From: Streptomyces regalis
GTDB taxonomy: Bacteria > Actinomycetota > Actinomycetes > Streptomycetales > Streptomycetaceae
Assembly (NCBI RefSeq): GCF_001509475.1
Contig: NZ_LLZG01000129.1
Span: 1-9,834, forward strand
Reading direction: 5' to 3'
DNA length: 9,834 bases
The translations under genes were made by a program, and so were the position numbers. Positions within the stretch are counted from its first letter, which is position 1, and the number at the start of each line of letters is the position of its first letter. The notes beneath the pieces are model-generated. The model searched no databases and was not told where the DNA came from. It was given only the letters and a program-made list of their open reading frames with translations. Below, piece by piece: positions 1 through 5,619 of this stretch.

Positions 1-235
1 ACCGCACGCTCACGAAGCTCAGCAGGATAGGGGGACGGACGTGCCATGACTCGATCCTCTCAGGGAATCGAGCCTCCATCAGACCCGGAGCGGTTCACTC
101 CACTCACCCATTGCAGCACATCCGTTGTATCCGCCGTGATCGCCTGCACTGGGCAGCCGACACCATTGACACACCCGAACCAAACGATCACGTTCGGAAA
201 GCGGATGGCGCCTGAGGGTCCCGATACTGGTGACC
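1..235. other. left-edge region, no recognisable gene
   Basis: I see no supportable gene in this stretch. It is visibly less GC-rich than the rest of the window. One + frame is open from the left edge to a TGA at 213-215 (70 codons), but the peptide is rich in His, Arg and Ser and matches nothing I recognise. A 71-codon ORF from 46 has no ribosome-binding site. A TTGACA hexamer at 166-171 has no good -10 partner at the right distance. The stretch may be the decayed end of a neighbouring gene or simple intergenic DNA. Confidence 0.4.
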
Positions 236-263
236 TACAATTAACTGTCTGTGGAAGATAATT
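236..263 (+). promoter_or_regulatory. predicted promoter and autoregulatory dyad of the MarR gene
   Basis: TACAAT at 236-241 matches the -10 consensus in all but one base and lies 39 bases before the MarR start. No convincing -35 is visible (TGAGGG at 213-218 is the nearest at 17-bp spacing). Overlapping the -10 is an AT-rich dyad, AATTAACT (239-246) and AGATAATT (256-263), with 7 of 8 positions complementary and centres 17 bp apart. MarR proteins commonly bind such dyads over their own promoters. That this dyad is the operator is an inference from position and symmetry. Confidence 0.45.
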
Positions 264-279
264 CTTTGGAAGATGAGTG

Positions 280-795
280 ATGGCTGACGCTGACCTGAAG
301 CTGCTGTACCGGGAGCTGGTCTCGCTGGAGATCGAGTTGTGGGACGGCATCGAGGGGCGGTTGCGGGCCGAGTACGACTTGGCGCTGACCTCGTTCGAGG
401 TGCTGCACCTGCTGTTGCGGCGGCCTGGGCGGCGGATTCAGGACATCGCGGAGGAGTTCTCGATCACGGTGGGCGGCACGAGCAAGGTCGTCGACCGTCT
501 GGAGGCGGCGGGCCTGTGCGGGCGGCGGGCCAATCCGAACGACCGCCGTTCCTCGATCGTCGAGCTCACCCCGGAGGGGCGGAAGCTGGTGGACGGGGCG
601 CTGAAGGTCTTCGAGGAGGAGCTGGAACTGCGGATCGGGTCGGTGATTCCCGAGGAGTCGGTACGCGAGGTGACCGCGGTCCTCAGTACGCTGCGGGCGG
701 CCGGACGTGCTCTGGACGCGGAGCGGAAGGCCGCAAGCCAGACGTCGGTTCCGGCCTTGCGGGCGCCGAAGCAGCCTGGCCGGTCGGCCTCGTGA
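280..795 (+). CDS. MarR-family transcriptional regulator
   Basis: This encodes a 171-residue winged helix-turn-helix protein of the MarR family, cytoplasmic dimers that usually repress nearby genes until a small phenolic or oxidant ligand binds. The N-terminal helices (about 5-30) and C-terminal helices (about 105-150) would form the dimer interface. The DNA-binding part spans about 35-100: a recognition-helix segment near ITVGGTSKVVDRLEAAGL, then the wing with the family-typical NPNDRRSSIVELTPEGRKL. ATG 280 is chosen because GGAAGA (268-273) lies 6 nt upstream; the GTG at 277 is in frame but worse spaced. The C-terminal 25 residues are a basic, probably disordered tail. It converges on the PPOX gene, sharing a terminator, and is a plausible regulator of the four minus-strand enzyme genes. 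The family call is firm; ligand and targets are unknown. Confidence 0.9.
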   Translation: MADADLKLLYRELVSLEIELWDGIEGRLRAEYDLALTSFEVLHLLLRRPGRRIQDIAEEFSITVGGTSKVVDRLEAAGLCGRRANPNDRRSSIVELTPEGRKLVDGALKVFEEELELRIGSVIPEESVREVTAVLSTLRAAGRALDAERKAASQTSVPALRAPKQPGRSAS

Positions 796-811
796 GCCAG
801 GACGTCTCGGG

Positions 812-862
812 AACGGCAACGGGCGGCTGGGGCGGGGCGGGTGACAGCCGCCCGTTGCCGTT
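812..862. terminator. bidirectional terminator between MarR and PPOX genes
   Basis: A perfect 17-bp stem (812-828 pairing with 846-862) encloses a 17-nt G-rich loop. It begins 16 nt after the MarR stop and its far arm touches the PPOX stop codon. The position between two convergent genes and the perfect pairing argue for a terminator working in both directions. No U-tract follows, as is usual in Streptomyces. Confidence 0.8.
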
Positions 863-1287
863 CAGTCGGCGATGCCGTTGAAAGCGATGACTTTGTCGAT
901 GTGGGCGCGGACAAGGAGGTTGCCGGGGCCGCCGTTGCGGGCGGCGTACTCCTGGGTGCGGTCTTCGCCCATGTAGCGGGCGCCGAGGAGACCGCCCCAG
1001 TGCAGCATCTCGTCGGGGTTCGCGGAGGTCTCGGCGCGTCCTTGGAGGATGACGAACGCGTATGGGGGGTGGTCGTCGTCGACGCAGAGGGCGAAGCGTC
1101 CGTCGCGGGCGAGGTTGCGGCCCTTGACGCCGTCCTCCTCGGTGGTGAGCACGATGTCGTCACCGTCGAGAAGGAACCAGACCGGTGTGACGTGCGGGCT
1201 GCCGTCGGCTCGGACGGTCGACAGCTTGCCGGTGCGGGTGCTGTGCGTGACGAACGCCCGCCACTGCTCGTCGGTCATCTTCCGCAT
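862..1287 (-). CDS. PPOX class flavin/F420-dependent oxidoreductase-like protein
   Basis: This encodes a 141-residue single-domain split-barrel protein of the pyridoxamine-5'-phosphate-oxidase-like superfamily, closest in pattern to Rv1155-type F420-dependent enzymes. Visible family motifs are GKLSTVRADGSPHVTPVWF near residues 20-38, then a DGDDIVLTTEEDG strand-turn, KGRNLARDGRFALCVDD, and PYAFVILQGRAE. The Lys/Arg-rich KGRNLARD segment typically contacts the cofactor phosphate. ATG 1287 is chosen because GAAAGG (1294-1299) sits 6 nt upstream; an internal ATG at 1278 is poorer. It is the last gene of the VOC-MBL-SnoaL-PPOX run, separated from SnoaL by a hairpin. Members use FMN or F420 to reduce or bind small molecules; which cofactor applies here cannot be decided from sequence. 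The family call is good; the substrate is unknown. Confidence 0.85.
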   Translation of the reverse strand: MRKMTDEQWRAFVTHSTRTGKLSTVRADGSPHVTPVWFLLDGDDIVLTTEEDGVKGRNLARDGRFALCVDDDHPPYAFVILQGRAETSANPDEMLHWGGLLGARYMGEDRTQEYAARNGGPGNLLVRAHIDKVIAFNGIAD

Positions 1288-1321
1288 ACGGTGCCTTTCA
1301 CTCTGGTGGGGCCGTTCGCCG

Positions 1322-1348
1322 GCCCCGAGGCCCGGCCGGCCTCGGGGC
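1322..1348 (-). terminator. intercistronic hairpin between SnoaL and PPOX genes
   Basis: GCCCCGAGGCC (1322-1332) pairs perfectly with GGCCTCGGGGC (1338-1348) around a 5-nt loop, an 11-bp all-matched stem. On the minus strand it begins 12 nt after the SnoaL stop and ends 34 nt before the PPOX start. It could be a terminator, a partial attenuator that lowers PPOX expression relative to the upstream genes, or an mRNA 3'-end stabiliser. No U-tract is visible. Confidence 0.6.
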
Positions 1349-1360
1349 ACGCAGTGGGTG

Positions 1361-1756
1361 TCAGCGGCCCCAGAAGGCGTCTTCGGCGTTCTGGTCGCCG
1401 GAGAAGAGCCACATCTCGGTGATCTTGCCGTTCTGGATGCGCAGGAGGTCCACGCCGTCCATGGCCATGGACGTGTCGCCGCGGCGGCCGGTGAAGTGGA
1501 TGGTGGCGGCGACCAGGTCACCGTTGCCCATGAGTGAGTGCATCTCGTCGATGGCGAAGGTGCCCTGGCTGGCCTCCATCATGCCGCCGAGCATCTGGAA
1601 GACGGCGCCCTGGCCCTTGTGGTCGCCGGAGAACTGGTTGGCGCCGGGCTGGTGCCAGACGATCTCCTCGTCGAGGAGGCCGCCGAGGGCGGCCATGTCT
1701 CCGGTCTGCACAGCCTGGAAGTAGGCGCGGGCCAGGTCGAGGTTCGCAGTGGTCAT
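1361..1756 (-). CDS. SnoaL/NTF2-like fold protein
   Basis: This encodes a 131-residue alpha+beta-cone protein of the SnoaL-like/NTF2 superfamily, a fold used by polyketide cyclases, isomerases and many ligand-binding proteins. The pattern is typical: an N-terminal helix (ARAYFQAVQTGDMAALGGLL, about 9-28), the conserved EIVWHQPG strand near 31-38, a GxxGxxAVFQML helix, and three C-terminal strands ending in GVDLLRIQNGKITEMWLFSGD. The D-x-A-F-W-G end is also usual for the group. ATG 1756 is chosen because GGAG lies 4 nt upstream; an in-frame ATG at 1768 has no clear ribosome site. It lies 37 nt downstream of the MBL gene on the same strand and is probably cotranscribed with it. The reaction is unknown; such proteins often accompany redox or detoxification enzymes. 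Confidence 0.85.
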   Translation of the reverse strand: MTTANLDLARAYFQAVQTGDMAALGGLLDEEIVWHQPGANQFSGDHKGQGAVFQMLGGMMEASQGTFAIDEMHSLMGNGDLVAATIHFTGRRGDTSMAMDGVDLLRIQNGKITEMWLFSGDQNAEDAFWGR

Positions 1757-1793
1757 CGCGCTCTCCATGGTTCTCGTGCGGGTTCGGTCGGGG

Positions 1794-2576
1794 TCATCGG
1801 GCGAAGTCGAGGCGGTCGGCCAGGCCGGCCTCGGTGAAGGCGGCCTCGATCTCGGCGCGGCCTTCCTGGAAGTGGGCCCAGCTGTCGTAGTGCGCGGGGA
1901 CGACGCGTCGGGCGCCGAGCGTCCTGGCGGCGTCGGCGCCCAGGGCGCTGTCGAGGGTGAGCAGAGCGCCGTCGAAGGCGAAGGGCATGCGGGCGCCGCC
2001 GAGGAAGAGGATCGCGGTGTCCACCGGGGCGAACTTCTCGGCGATCTCCTTGACGTGCTCCAGGGCAGCGTTGTCGCCGCTGACGTAGACCGAGGGCAGG
2101 TCGTCGGAGGTGAGCATGAACCCGATGACGTCACCGGAGATCGGCTCGCAGCCCACGGGGCCGTGCCGGGCGGGCACGCCGGTGACGGTCACGGTGCCGC
2201 CGTCGGGCCGCTTGAGCTCGGCGGTCTGCCAGAAGGCGAGACCGCGGGCGCTGCCGCCCAGGCGGCCGGCGCCGCTCTCGGTGGTGAAGACGACCGGCAC
2301 CTCGGCCAGGAGGGCACGCCCGGCGTTGTCGAGGTTGTCTTCGTGCGTGTCGTGGGAGAGCAGGACGGCGTCGACGCGGCCGAGGCCGGCGGCGGTGACC
2401 GGCGAGGGGGCGGTCTTGACCAGCTTGTGGTCGCCGGGGAGGGGCATGGGGTACTCGCCGGGCGGGTCGAAGGTCGGGTCGGTGACGAACCTGAGCCCGC
2501 CGTACTCGACGAGCGCGGTGGGGCCGCCGTAGACGCGGACAGGGATCTTTTCGCTGGTGGCGCTGGCGCCAGACAT
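1794..2576 (-). CDS. MBL-fold metal-dependent hydrolase (UlaG-like)
   Basis: This encodes a 260-residue metallo-beta-lactamase-fold protein. Candidate metal ligands are all present: SHDTHEDNLD (H75, H78, D80 and the family-variant N81 in place of His), H138 in PARHGP, D168 in SGDNA, and H229 in PAHYDSW. The N-terminal VEYGGLRFVTDPTFD strand pair is typical of the UlaG/YycJ-like branch. There is no signal peptide, so it should be cytoplasmic. GAGAGG ends 7 nt before ATG 2576, which fixes the start. The gene follows VOC by 81 nt and precedes SnoaL by 37 nt. UlaG-like proteins hydrolyse lactones, cyclic phosphodiesters or other esters; nothing here fixes the substrate. The D-N for D-H replacement is common in this actinobacterial branch and suggests a modified second metal site. 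Confidence 0.88.
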   Translation of the reverse strand: MSGASATSEKIPVRVYGGPTALVEYGGLRFVTDPTFDPPGEYPMPLPGDHKLVKTAPSPVTAAGLGRVDAVLLSHDTHEDNLDNAGRALLAEVPVVFTTESGAGRLGGSARGLAFWQTAELKRPDGGTVTVTGVPARHGPVGCEPISGDVIGFMLTSDDLPSVYVSGDNAALEHVKEIAEKFAPVDTAILFLGGARMPFAFDGALLTLDSALGADAARTLGARRVVPAHYDSWAHFQEGRAEIEAAFTEAGLADRLDFAR

Positions 2577-2657
2577 CGGGGAACCTCTCGGTCGGGGGAA
2601 CGGTGGCCCGTGACCCTGCGGCGCGCTCCGGCGGGAGGCAGGGCGGAAGGGGCAGGG

Positions 2658-3038
2658 TTACGGGGCGGGTACGGAGAAGACGCCGAAGTGGTTGCCGGCG
2701 GTGTCCTCCAGCCGGGCGAAGGTGAAGCCCGCAGCGTCGGAGACCGGCTCCATGAGGACCTCGGCGCCGAGTTCCCGGCCTCGCTCGACAGTCGCTGCGA
2801 CGTCCTGGACCAGGACGTAGAAGATCGCGTAGTTGGGGAAGTTGCCCTCCGACTCCCACACGCCGCCGGTCGGCTGCCCGGCGCCCGGCGTCATCACCGA
2901 GTGGTAGGTCACGCCGGGGGTGTTGGTGTTGAGGACGTACTGCCAGTCGAAGAGCTCGCCGTAGAACTCCTTGACCTTCTCGGGCTGGTCGGTGCCGAAC
3001 TCGAACCAGGCGACCGAGTTGAAGGCGGGAACAGTCAT
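2658..3038 (-). CDS. VOC family protein (glyoxalase/bleomycin-resistance/dioxygenase fold)
   Basis: This encodes a 126-residue vicinal-oxygen-chelate fold protein with two beta-alpha-beta-beta-beta modules. The first has SVAWFEFGTDQPEKVKEFYG followed by LFDWQY; the second has FYVLVQDVAATVERGRELGAEVLMEP, a typical DV-x-A-x-(V/A)-x-x-A/G-x-E-LG-A pattern, and ends DTAGNHFGVFS. The GGVWE and NHFGVF strands are where metal or ligand side chains usually lie. ATG 3038 is preferred because AAGGAG lies 8 nt upstream; an in-frame GTG at 3047 is too close to the same site. It is the first gene of the four-gene minus-strand run and is divergent from the radical SAM gene. Family members sequester or convert electrophiles and antibiotics, or act as glyoxalase-like enzymes; the exact role is not visible. 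Confidence 0.87.
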   Translation of the reverse strand: MTVPAFNSVAWFEFGTDQPEKVKEFYGELFDWQYVLNTNTPGVTYHSVMTPGAGQPTGGVWESEGNFPNYAIFYVLVQDVAATVERGRELGAEVLMEPVSDAAGFTFARLEDTAGNHFGVFSVPAP

Positions 3039-3189
3039 GACACGCACTCCTTACGCCCCACAAGGGGACGGATGTGACTCTCTGGGCCGGGCTAAATGCA
3101 GATGGTGACCACCGCTCCGCGCGGGGCTCGCCGGAGTCCGGCGGGGATGGCGGGCTCCGGACCGGCCCGGGGTCCAGCAAACCATTTGC

Positions 3190-3201
3190 ATTCCATGGAA
3201 T
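3190..3201. promoter_or_regulatory. perfect 12-bp palindrome in the divergent VOC/radical-SAM promoter region
   Basis: ATTCCATGGAAT is a perfect palindrome. It is flanked by TTTG on the left and CAAA on the right, offset by one base, so the symmetry extends to about 21 bp. It sits in the only AT-rich patch (about 3180-3235) of the 286-bp gap between the divergent VOC and radical SAM starts. Position and symmetry suggest an operator for one or both directions. A second, GC-rich palindrome (CGCCGGA-G-TCCGGCG, 3129-3143) lies closer to VOC. I could not place convincing -35/-10 pairs. Confidence 0.4.
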
Positions 3202-3324
3202 CAAATTCCGCAGATTATTGTTCCTGTGTATGGGTTCGATGGCCTGCGGTCCACCGGCCCTTGGACAGCACAGGACCCCGGCGCGTCGGACACGGACGGC
3301 CGGGCCTCAGGAAGGAAGCACGTC

Positions 3325-4206
3325 ATGGAGCCGGTCGAGATCGAGGCGAAGACCCTGATCCAGAAGTCGAAGACCCCCTCGAACGACTACGTCATCAACC
3401 CCTACACCGGCTGTGTGCTGGGCTGTGCCTACTGCTTCGCCAGCTTCGCCGGGCGCCAGTTCGGCCGGTCCGTCAAGGAGTGGGGCGACTACCTGTACGT
3501 GAAGACGAACGCGGTCGAACTCGCCCGCAAGGAGCTGGCGAAGATGCCGCAGGACAAGCGGCGGGGCACGATGCTGCTCAGCTCGGTCACCGACCCCTAC
3601 CAGGGCCACGAGACGAAGTACCGGCTCACCCGCGGCATCCTGCGCGAACTTCAAGCGGTCGAGTACCCGGGCCTGGTGCGCATCCTCACCAAGTCACCTG
3701 TGGTCACCCGCGACATCGACCTGCTCACCAGCCTGCCCCGCGCCGAGGTCGGCATGACTGTGACCACCACCGACGACAAGGTCAGCCGCTGGCTGGAGGT
3801 ACGCGCCCCACTCGCCTCCCGCCGCCTGCGCACCCTCGCCGAACTCAACGAGGCGGGCATCCCCACCTACGCCTTCGTCGGCCCGCTCCTGCCCCACTTC
3901 GCCACCCAGCCCGAACTCCTCGACGACCTCTTCGGCCGGCTCGTCGACGCGGGGGTCAGCGAGGTGTTCATGGAGCACATCAACCTCAAGCGGTACATCC
4001 GCGAACGCATGGACCAGGTCCTCGCCGACGAGCCCGAAGACGTACGCGAGGCATATCTCCAGGCGCGGACCAAGGAGCACCGCGATCAGCTCGACGCGAT
4101 CGTGCCGGAGCTGCTGGACAAGCACGGGCTGCGGCTGCGCTTCGAGGAGGTCGTCCACCACGACGACAACGACACCCTGCGGCAGAGGCTCGCATCCTCG
4201 GCGTGA
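3325..4206 (+). CDS. SPL-family radical SAM protein (Rv2578c/spore photoproduct lyase-like)
   Basis: This encodes a 293-residue cytoplasmic radical S-adenosylmethionine protein. The cluster motif is C30-VLG-C34-AY-C37-F, i.e. C-x3-C-x2-C, which binds the [4Fe-4S] cluster that cleaves SAM. It is preceded by the family-typical NPYTGC. Further SPL/COG1533 hallmarks are LLSSVTDPYQ near residue 90, VRILTKSPVVTRDIDLL, the VTTTDD strand, and AGIPTYAFVGPLLPH. ATG 3325 is chosen because AAGGAAG ends about 7 nt upstream; the frame is open further back to 3226 without a ribosome site. The N-terminal DNA-binding extension of true spore photoproduct lyase is absent, as is usual for the actinobacterial branch, which is widespread and functionally uncharacterised. 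It is divergent from the VOC operon and convergent with the HxlR gene. The enzyme class is firm, the reaction unknown. Confidence 0.92.
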   Translation: MEPVEIEAKTLIQKSKTPSNDYVINPYTGCVLGCAYCFASFAGRQFGRSVKEWGDYLYVKTNAVELARKELAKMPQDKRRGTMLLSSVTDPYQGHETKYRLTRGILRELQAVEYPGLVRILTKSPVVTRDIDLLTSLPRAEVGMTVTTTDDKVSRWLEVRAPLASRRLRTLAELNEAGIPTYAFVGPLLPHFATQPELLDDLFGRLVDAGVSEVFMEHINLKRYIRERMDQVLADEPEDVREAYLQARTKEHRDQLDAIVPELLDKHGLRLRFEEVVHHDDNDTLRQRLASSA

Positions 4207-4252
4207 CCATGGCCATGAACATGTCCGGGGGCCGGGCCGGGCCAGACGTACC

Positions 4253-4588
4253 TCAGGCGGTGACGCCGGACTCGGGATCCGGCACCGCCATGGCCCACGC
4301 CCCCATGGCCTCCAGGACCTCGCGCAGCCCCTCGCCGAGAGGGGTCAGTGCGTACTCGACACGCGGCGGGATCTCCGCATACGTCGTGCGAGTGACGATG
4401 CCGTGCCGCTCGAACTGGCGTAGTCGGCTGGTCAGGGTGTGCGGGCTGATGCCGGGCAGGGCCTCGCGCAGCTGGTTGAACCGGTGGGAGCCATGCAGCA
4501 GTTCGCGCACGATCAGGGTGGCCCACGGCCCGTTGAGCAGCGTGAGGAACCGGGCGACACCGCACTCGGGCAGACAGGGATCAGTCAC
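4253..4588 (-). CDS. HxlR-family transcriptional regulator
   Basis: This encodes a 111-residue winged-helix regulator of the HxlR family, dimeric DNA-binding repressors that often sense quinones, aldehydes or thiol stress. The pattern is complete: N-terminal CLPECGVARFLTLLNGPWATLIVRELL, the HRFNQLREALPGISPHTLTSRLRQFERHGIV helix-turn-helix (about 35-65), and the wing PPRVEYALTPLGEGL. C5 and C9 flank the place where redox-sensing HxlR proteins carry their sensor cysteine, so thiol-based sensing is possible. GTG 4588 is the only usable start, because a TAA closes the frame 6 codons upstream; no clear ribosome site precedes it. The gene is divergent from the NmrA-like reductase with an inverted repeat between them, the same arrangement as E. 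coli ytfH/ytfG. It probably represses itself and the reductase. Confidence 0.92.
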   Translation of the reverse strand: MTDPCLPECGVARFLTLLNGPWATLIVRELLHGSHRFNQLREALPGISPHTLTSRLRQFERHGIVTRTTYAEIPPRVEYALTPLGEGLREVLEAMGAWAMAVPDPESGVTA

Positions 4589-4604
4589 ATTTTTGACGGT
4601 ACCC

Positions 4605-4647
4605 CATTAGTGCAGTTGATGTAACCGGTGCACCTCATGCACTAATG
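4605..4647. promoter_or_regulatory. divergent promoter with 10-bp inverted-repeat HxlR operator
   Basis: CATTAGTGCA (4605-4614) and TGCACTAATG (4638-4647) are a perfect inverted repeat with a 23-nt spacer. A further palindrome, GGTGCACC (4627-4634), lies inside the spacer. TTGATG (4616-4621) is a plausible -35 for the reductase gene, with CACTAA or ACTAAT in the right arm as -10 at 18-19 bp spacing. Transcription would then begin at or next to ATG 4653, giving a leaderless mRNA, which fits the absence of a ribosome site. The left arm occupies the equivalent place on the other strand for hxlR. Binding by the adjacent HxlR protein is inferred. Confidence 0.7.
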
Positions 4648-4652
4648 ACGTC

Positions 4653-5498
4653 ATGACCTACGTGATTCACGGCGCCACCGGCGCCCAGGGTGCCCCCGTC
4701 GTCGCCGCTCTCGCCGCCGCAGGCAGGACCGTCACCGCTCTGACCCGCAACCCCGACGCCGTCGTGCCCGGCGCGCAGCACGTCGTGGCCGCCGGCTACT
4801 CCTCCGCCGCCGACCTGACCGACGCCTACCGAGGTGCCGAGGGGATCTTCGTCCACCTGCCGGTGGCCTCGGAGGAGGACCGCCAGACCTACGCGCACAA
4901 CATCCTCACCGCTGTCCGCGAGGCCCGGCCGGACCGCGTCGTGTTCTCCACCAGCGGCTTCCCCATCGATCCCGCCATCGGCGGTGCCGCCGCGACCCTG
5001 GCCGCCGGCCTGGCAGACAGCGGTGTATCCCACGCGGTCATCGCACCCGAGCTCTACCTCGAGAACCTGCTCATGCCGCACGTCATCGGCTCGGTCCGCG
5101 AGCGCGGCGTACTGACCTACCCGATCCGAGCCGACTTCCCCGTCTCCTGGGCCTCCCACCTGGACATCGCCGACGCCGCCGTCGCCCTGCTCGACCGCAC
5201 GGACGTCACCGGCGTGGTCTCCGTCGGCCAGTACCCGGCGATCACCGGGCCGGACCTGGCCGAAGCATTCGGTGCCAGGCTCGGACGGGACGTGGTCTTC
5301 GACCAGATCACCGCCGAGGAGTTCCGTACCTCGATGGCCCCCCTGATCGGGGACGGCCCGGCCGCTGATATCGCAGGGGCCTACCAGGCGATGAGTGCCA
5401 TGCCCGGCCGCTCGATCGCACCGGAGACCTCCGCCCAGAAACTGCTGGGCGTCACCCCCCGGACCACAAGCCAGTGGCTGGCCGACATCGGCCTCTGA
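4653..5498 (+). CDS. NmrA/QorB-like NAD(P)-binding reductase
   Basis: This encodes a 281-residue atypical short-chain dehydrogenase/reductase of the NmrA group, cytoplasmic and probably NAD(P)H-dependent. The dinucleotide-binding motif is G7-ATG10-AQ-G13 right after the first strand (TYVIHGATGAQG). Arg32 in LTRNPD at the end of the second strand is the usual NADP phosphate contact. GIFVHLP (about 64-70), VVFSTSGFP (about 96-104) and the SHLDIADAAVALL segment match NmrA/QorB-like proteins. The classical SDR Tyr-x3-Lys pair is not evident, as expected for this group. ATG 4653 has no Shine-Dalgarno and is probably leaderless. The gene is divergent from an HxlR regulator, as qorB (ytfG) is from ytfH in E. 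coli, which favours quinone or electrophile reduction over a purely regulatory NmrA role. A strong hairpin follows 32 nt after the stop. Confidence 0.88.
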   Translation: MTYVIHGATGAQGAPVVAALAAAGRTVTALTRNPDAVVPGAQHVVAAGYSSAADLTDAYRGAEGIFVHLPVASEEDRQTYAHNILTAVREARPDRVVFSTSGFPIDPAIGGAAATLAAGLADSGVSHAVIAPELYLENLLMPHVIGSVRERGVLTYPIRADFPVSWASHLDIADAAVALLDRTDVTGVVSVGQYPAITGPDLAEAFGARLGRDVVFDQITAEEFRTSMAPLIGDGPAADIAGAYQAMSAMPGRSIAPETSAQKLLGVTPRTTSQWLADIGL

Positions 5499-5530
5499 CC
5501 ACAACCGCTGTCAGCTCCGGCCGACTTCGC

Positions 5531-5579
5531 GAAGGCTTGGCAGGCCGCCATATTCGGCGGGCGGCCCTGCCGAGCCTTC
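5531..5579. terminator. strong hairpin terminator after the NmrA-like gene
   Basis: The arms 5531-5549 and 5560-5579 pair over about 19 bp with one G-T wobble and one bulged base, around a 10-nt loop. It begins 32 nt after the reductase stop and lies just beyond the end of the broken 5'-nucleotidase gene on the other strand, so it can terminate transcription from both sides. Confidence 0.75.
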
Positions 5580-5619
5580 AATTACCGCCGACCGCCCGGG
5601 CCAGGACCCGCCCCCGACT

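Noticed and set aside
166..171. TTGACA as the -35 box of the MarR promoter
   Set aside because: It is 64 bp from the good -10 at 236-241, and no -10 lies 16-19 bp downstream of it.
46..261. 71-codon + strand ORF before MarR
   Set aside because: No ribosome site, no recognisable protein, and its end overlaps the likely MarR promoter.
1749..3077. 442-codon + strand ORF
   Set aside because: It lies antisense to the MBL and VOC genes, is Gly/Val/Glu-rich in the way antisense frames of high-GC genes are, and has no family motif.
3225..3245. GGGTTCGAT resembling a tRNA T-arm
   Set aside because: No acceptor stem, D-arm or anticodon arm can be folded around it.
3096..4610. 504-codon + strand ORF over the radical SAM gene
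   Set aside because: The overlapping frame (3325-4206) carries the C-x3-C-x2-C motif and SPL signatures; this one is an Arg/Pro-rich out-of-frame translation.
4635..5504. 289-codon minus-strand ORF antisense to the NmrA-like gene
   Set aside because: Gly/Asp/Val-rich antisense composition, while the + strand has the GATGAQG dinucleotide motif.
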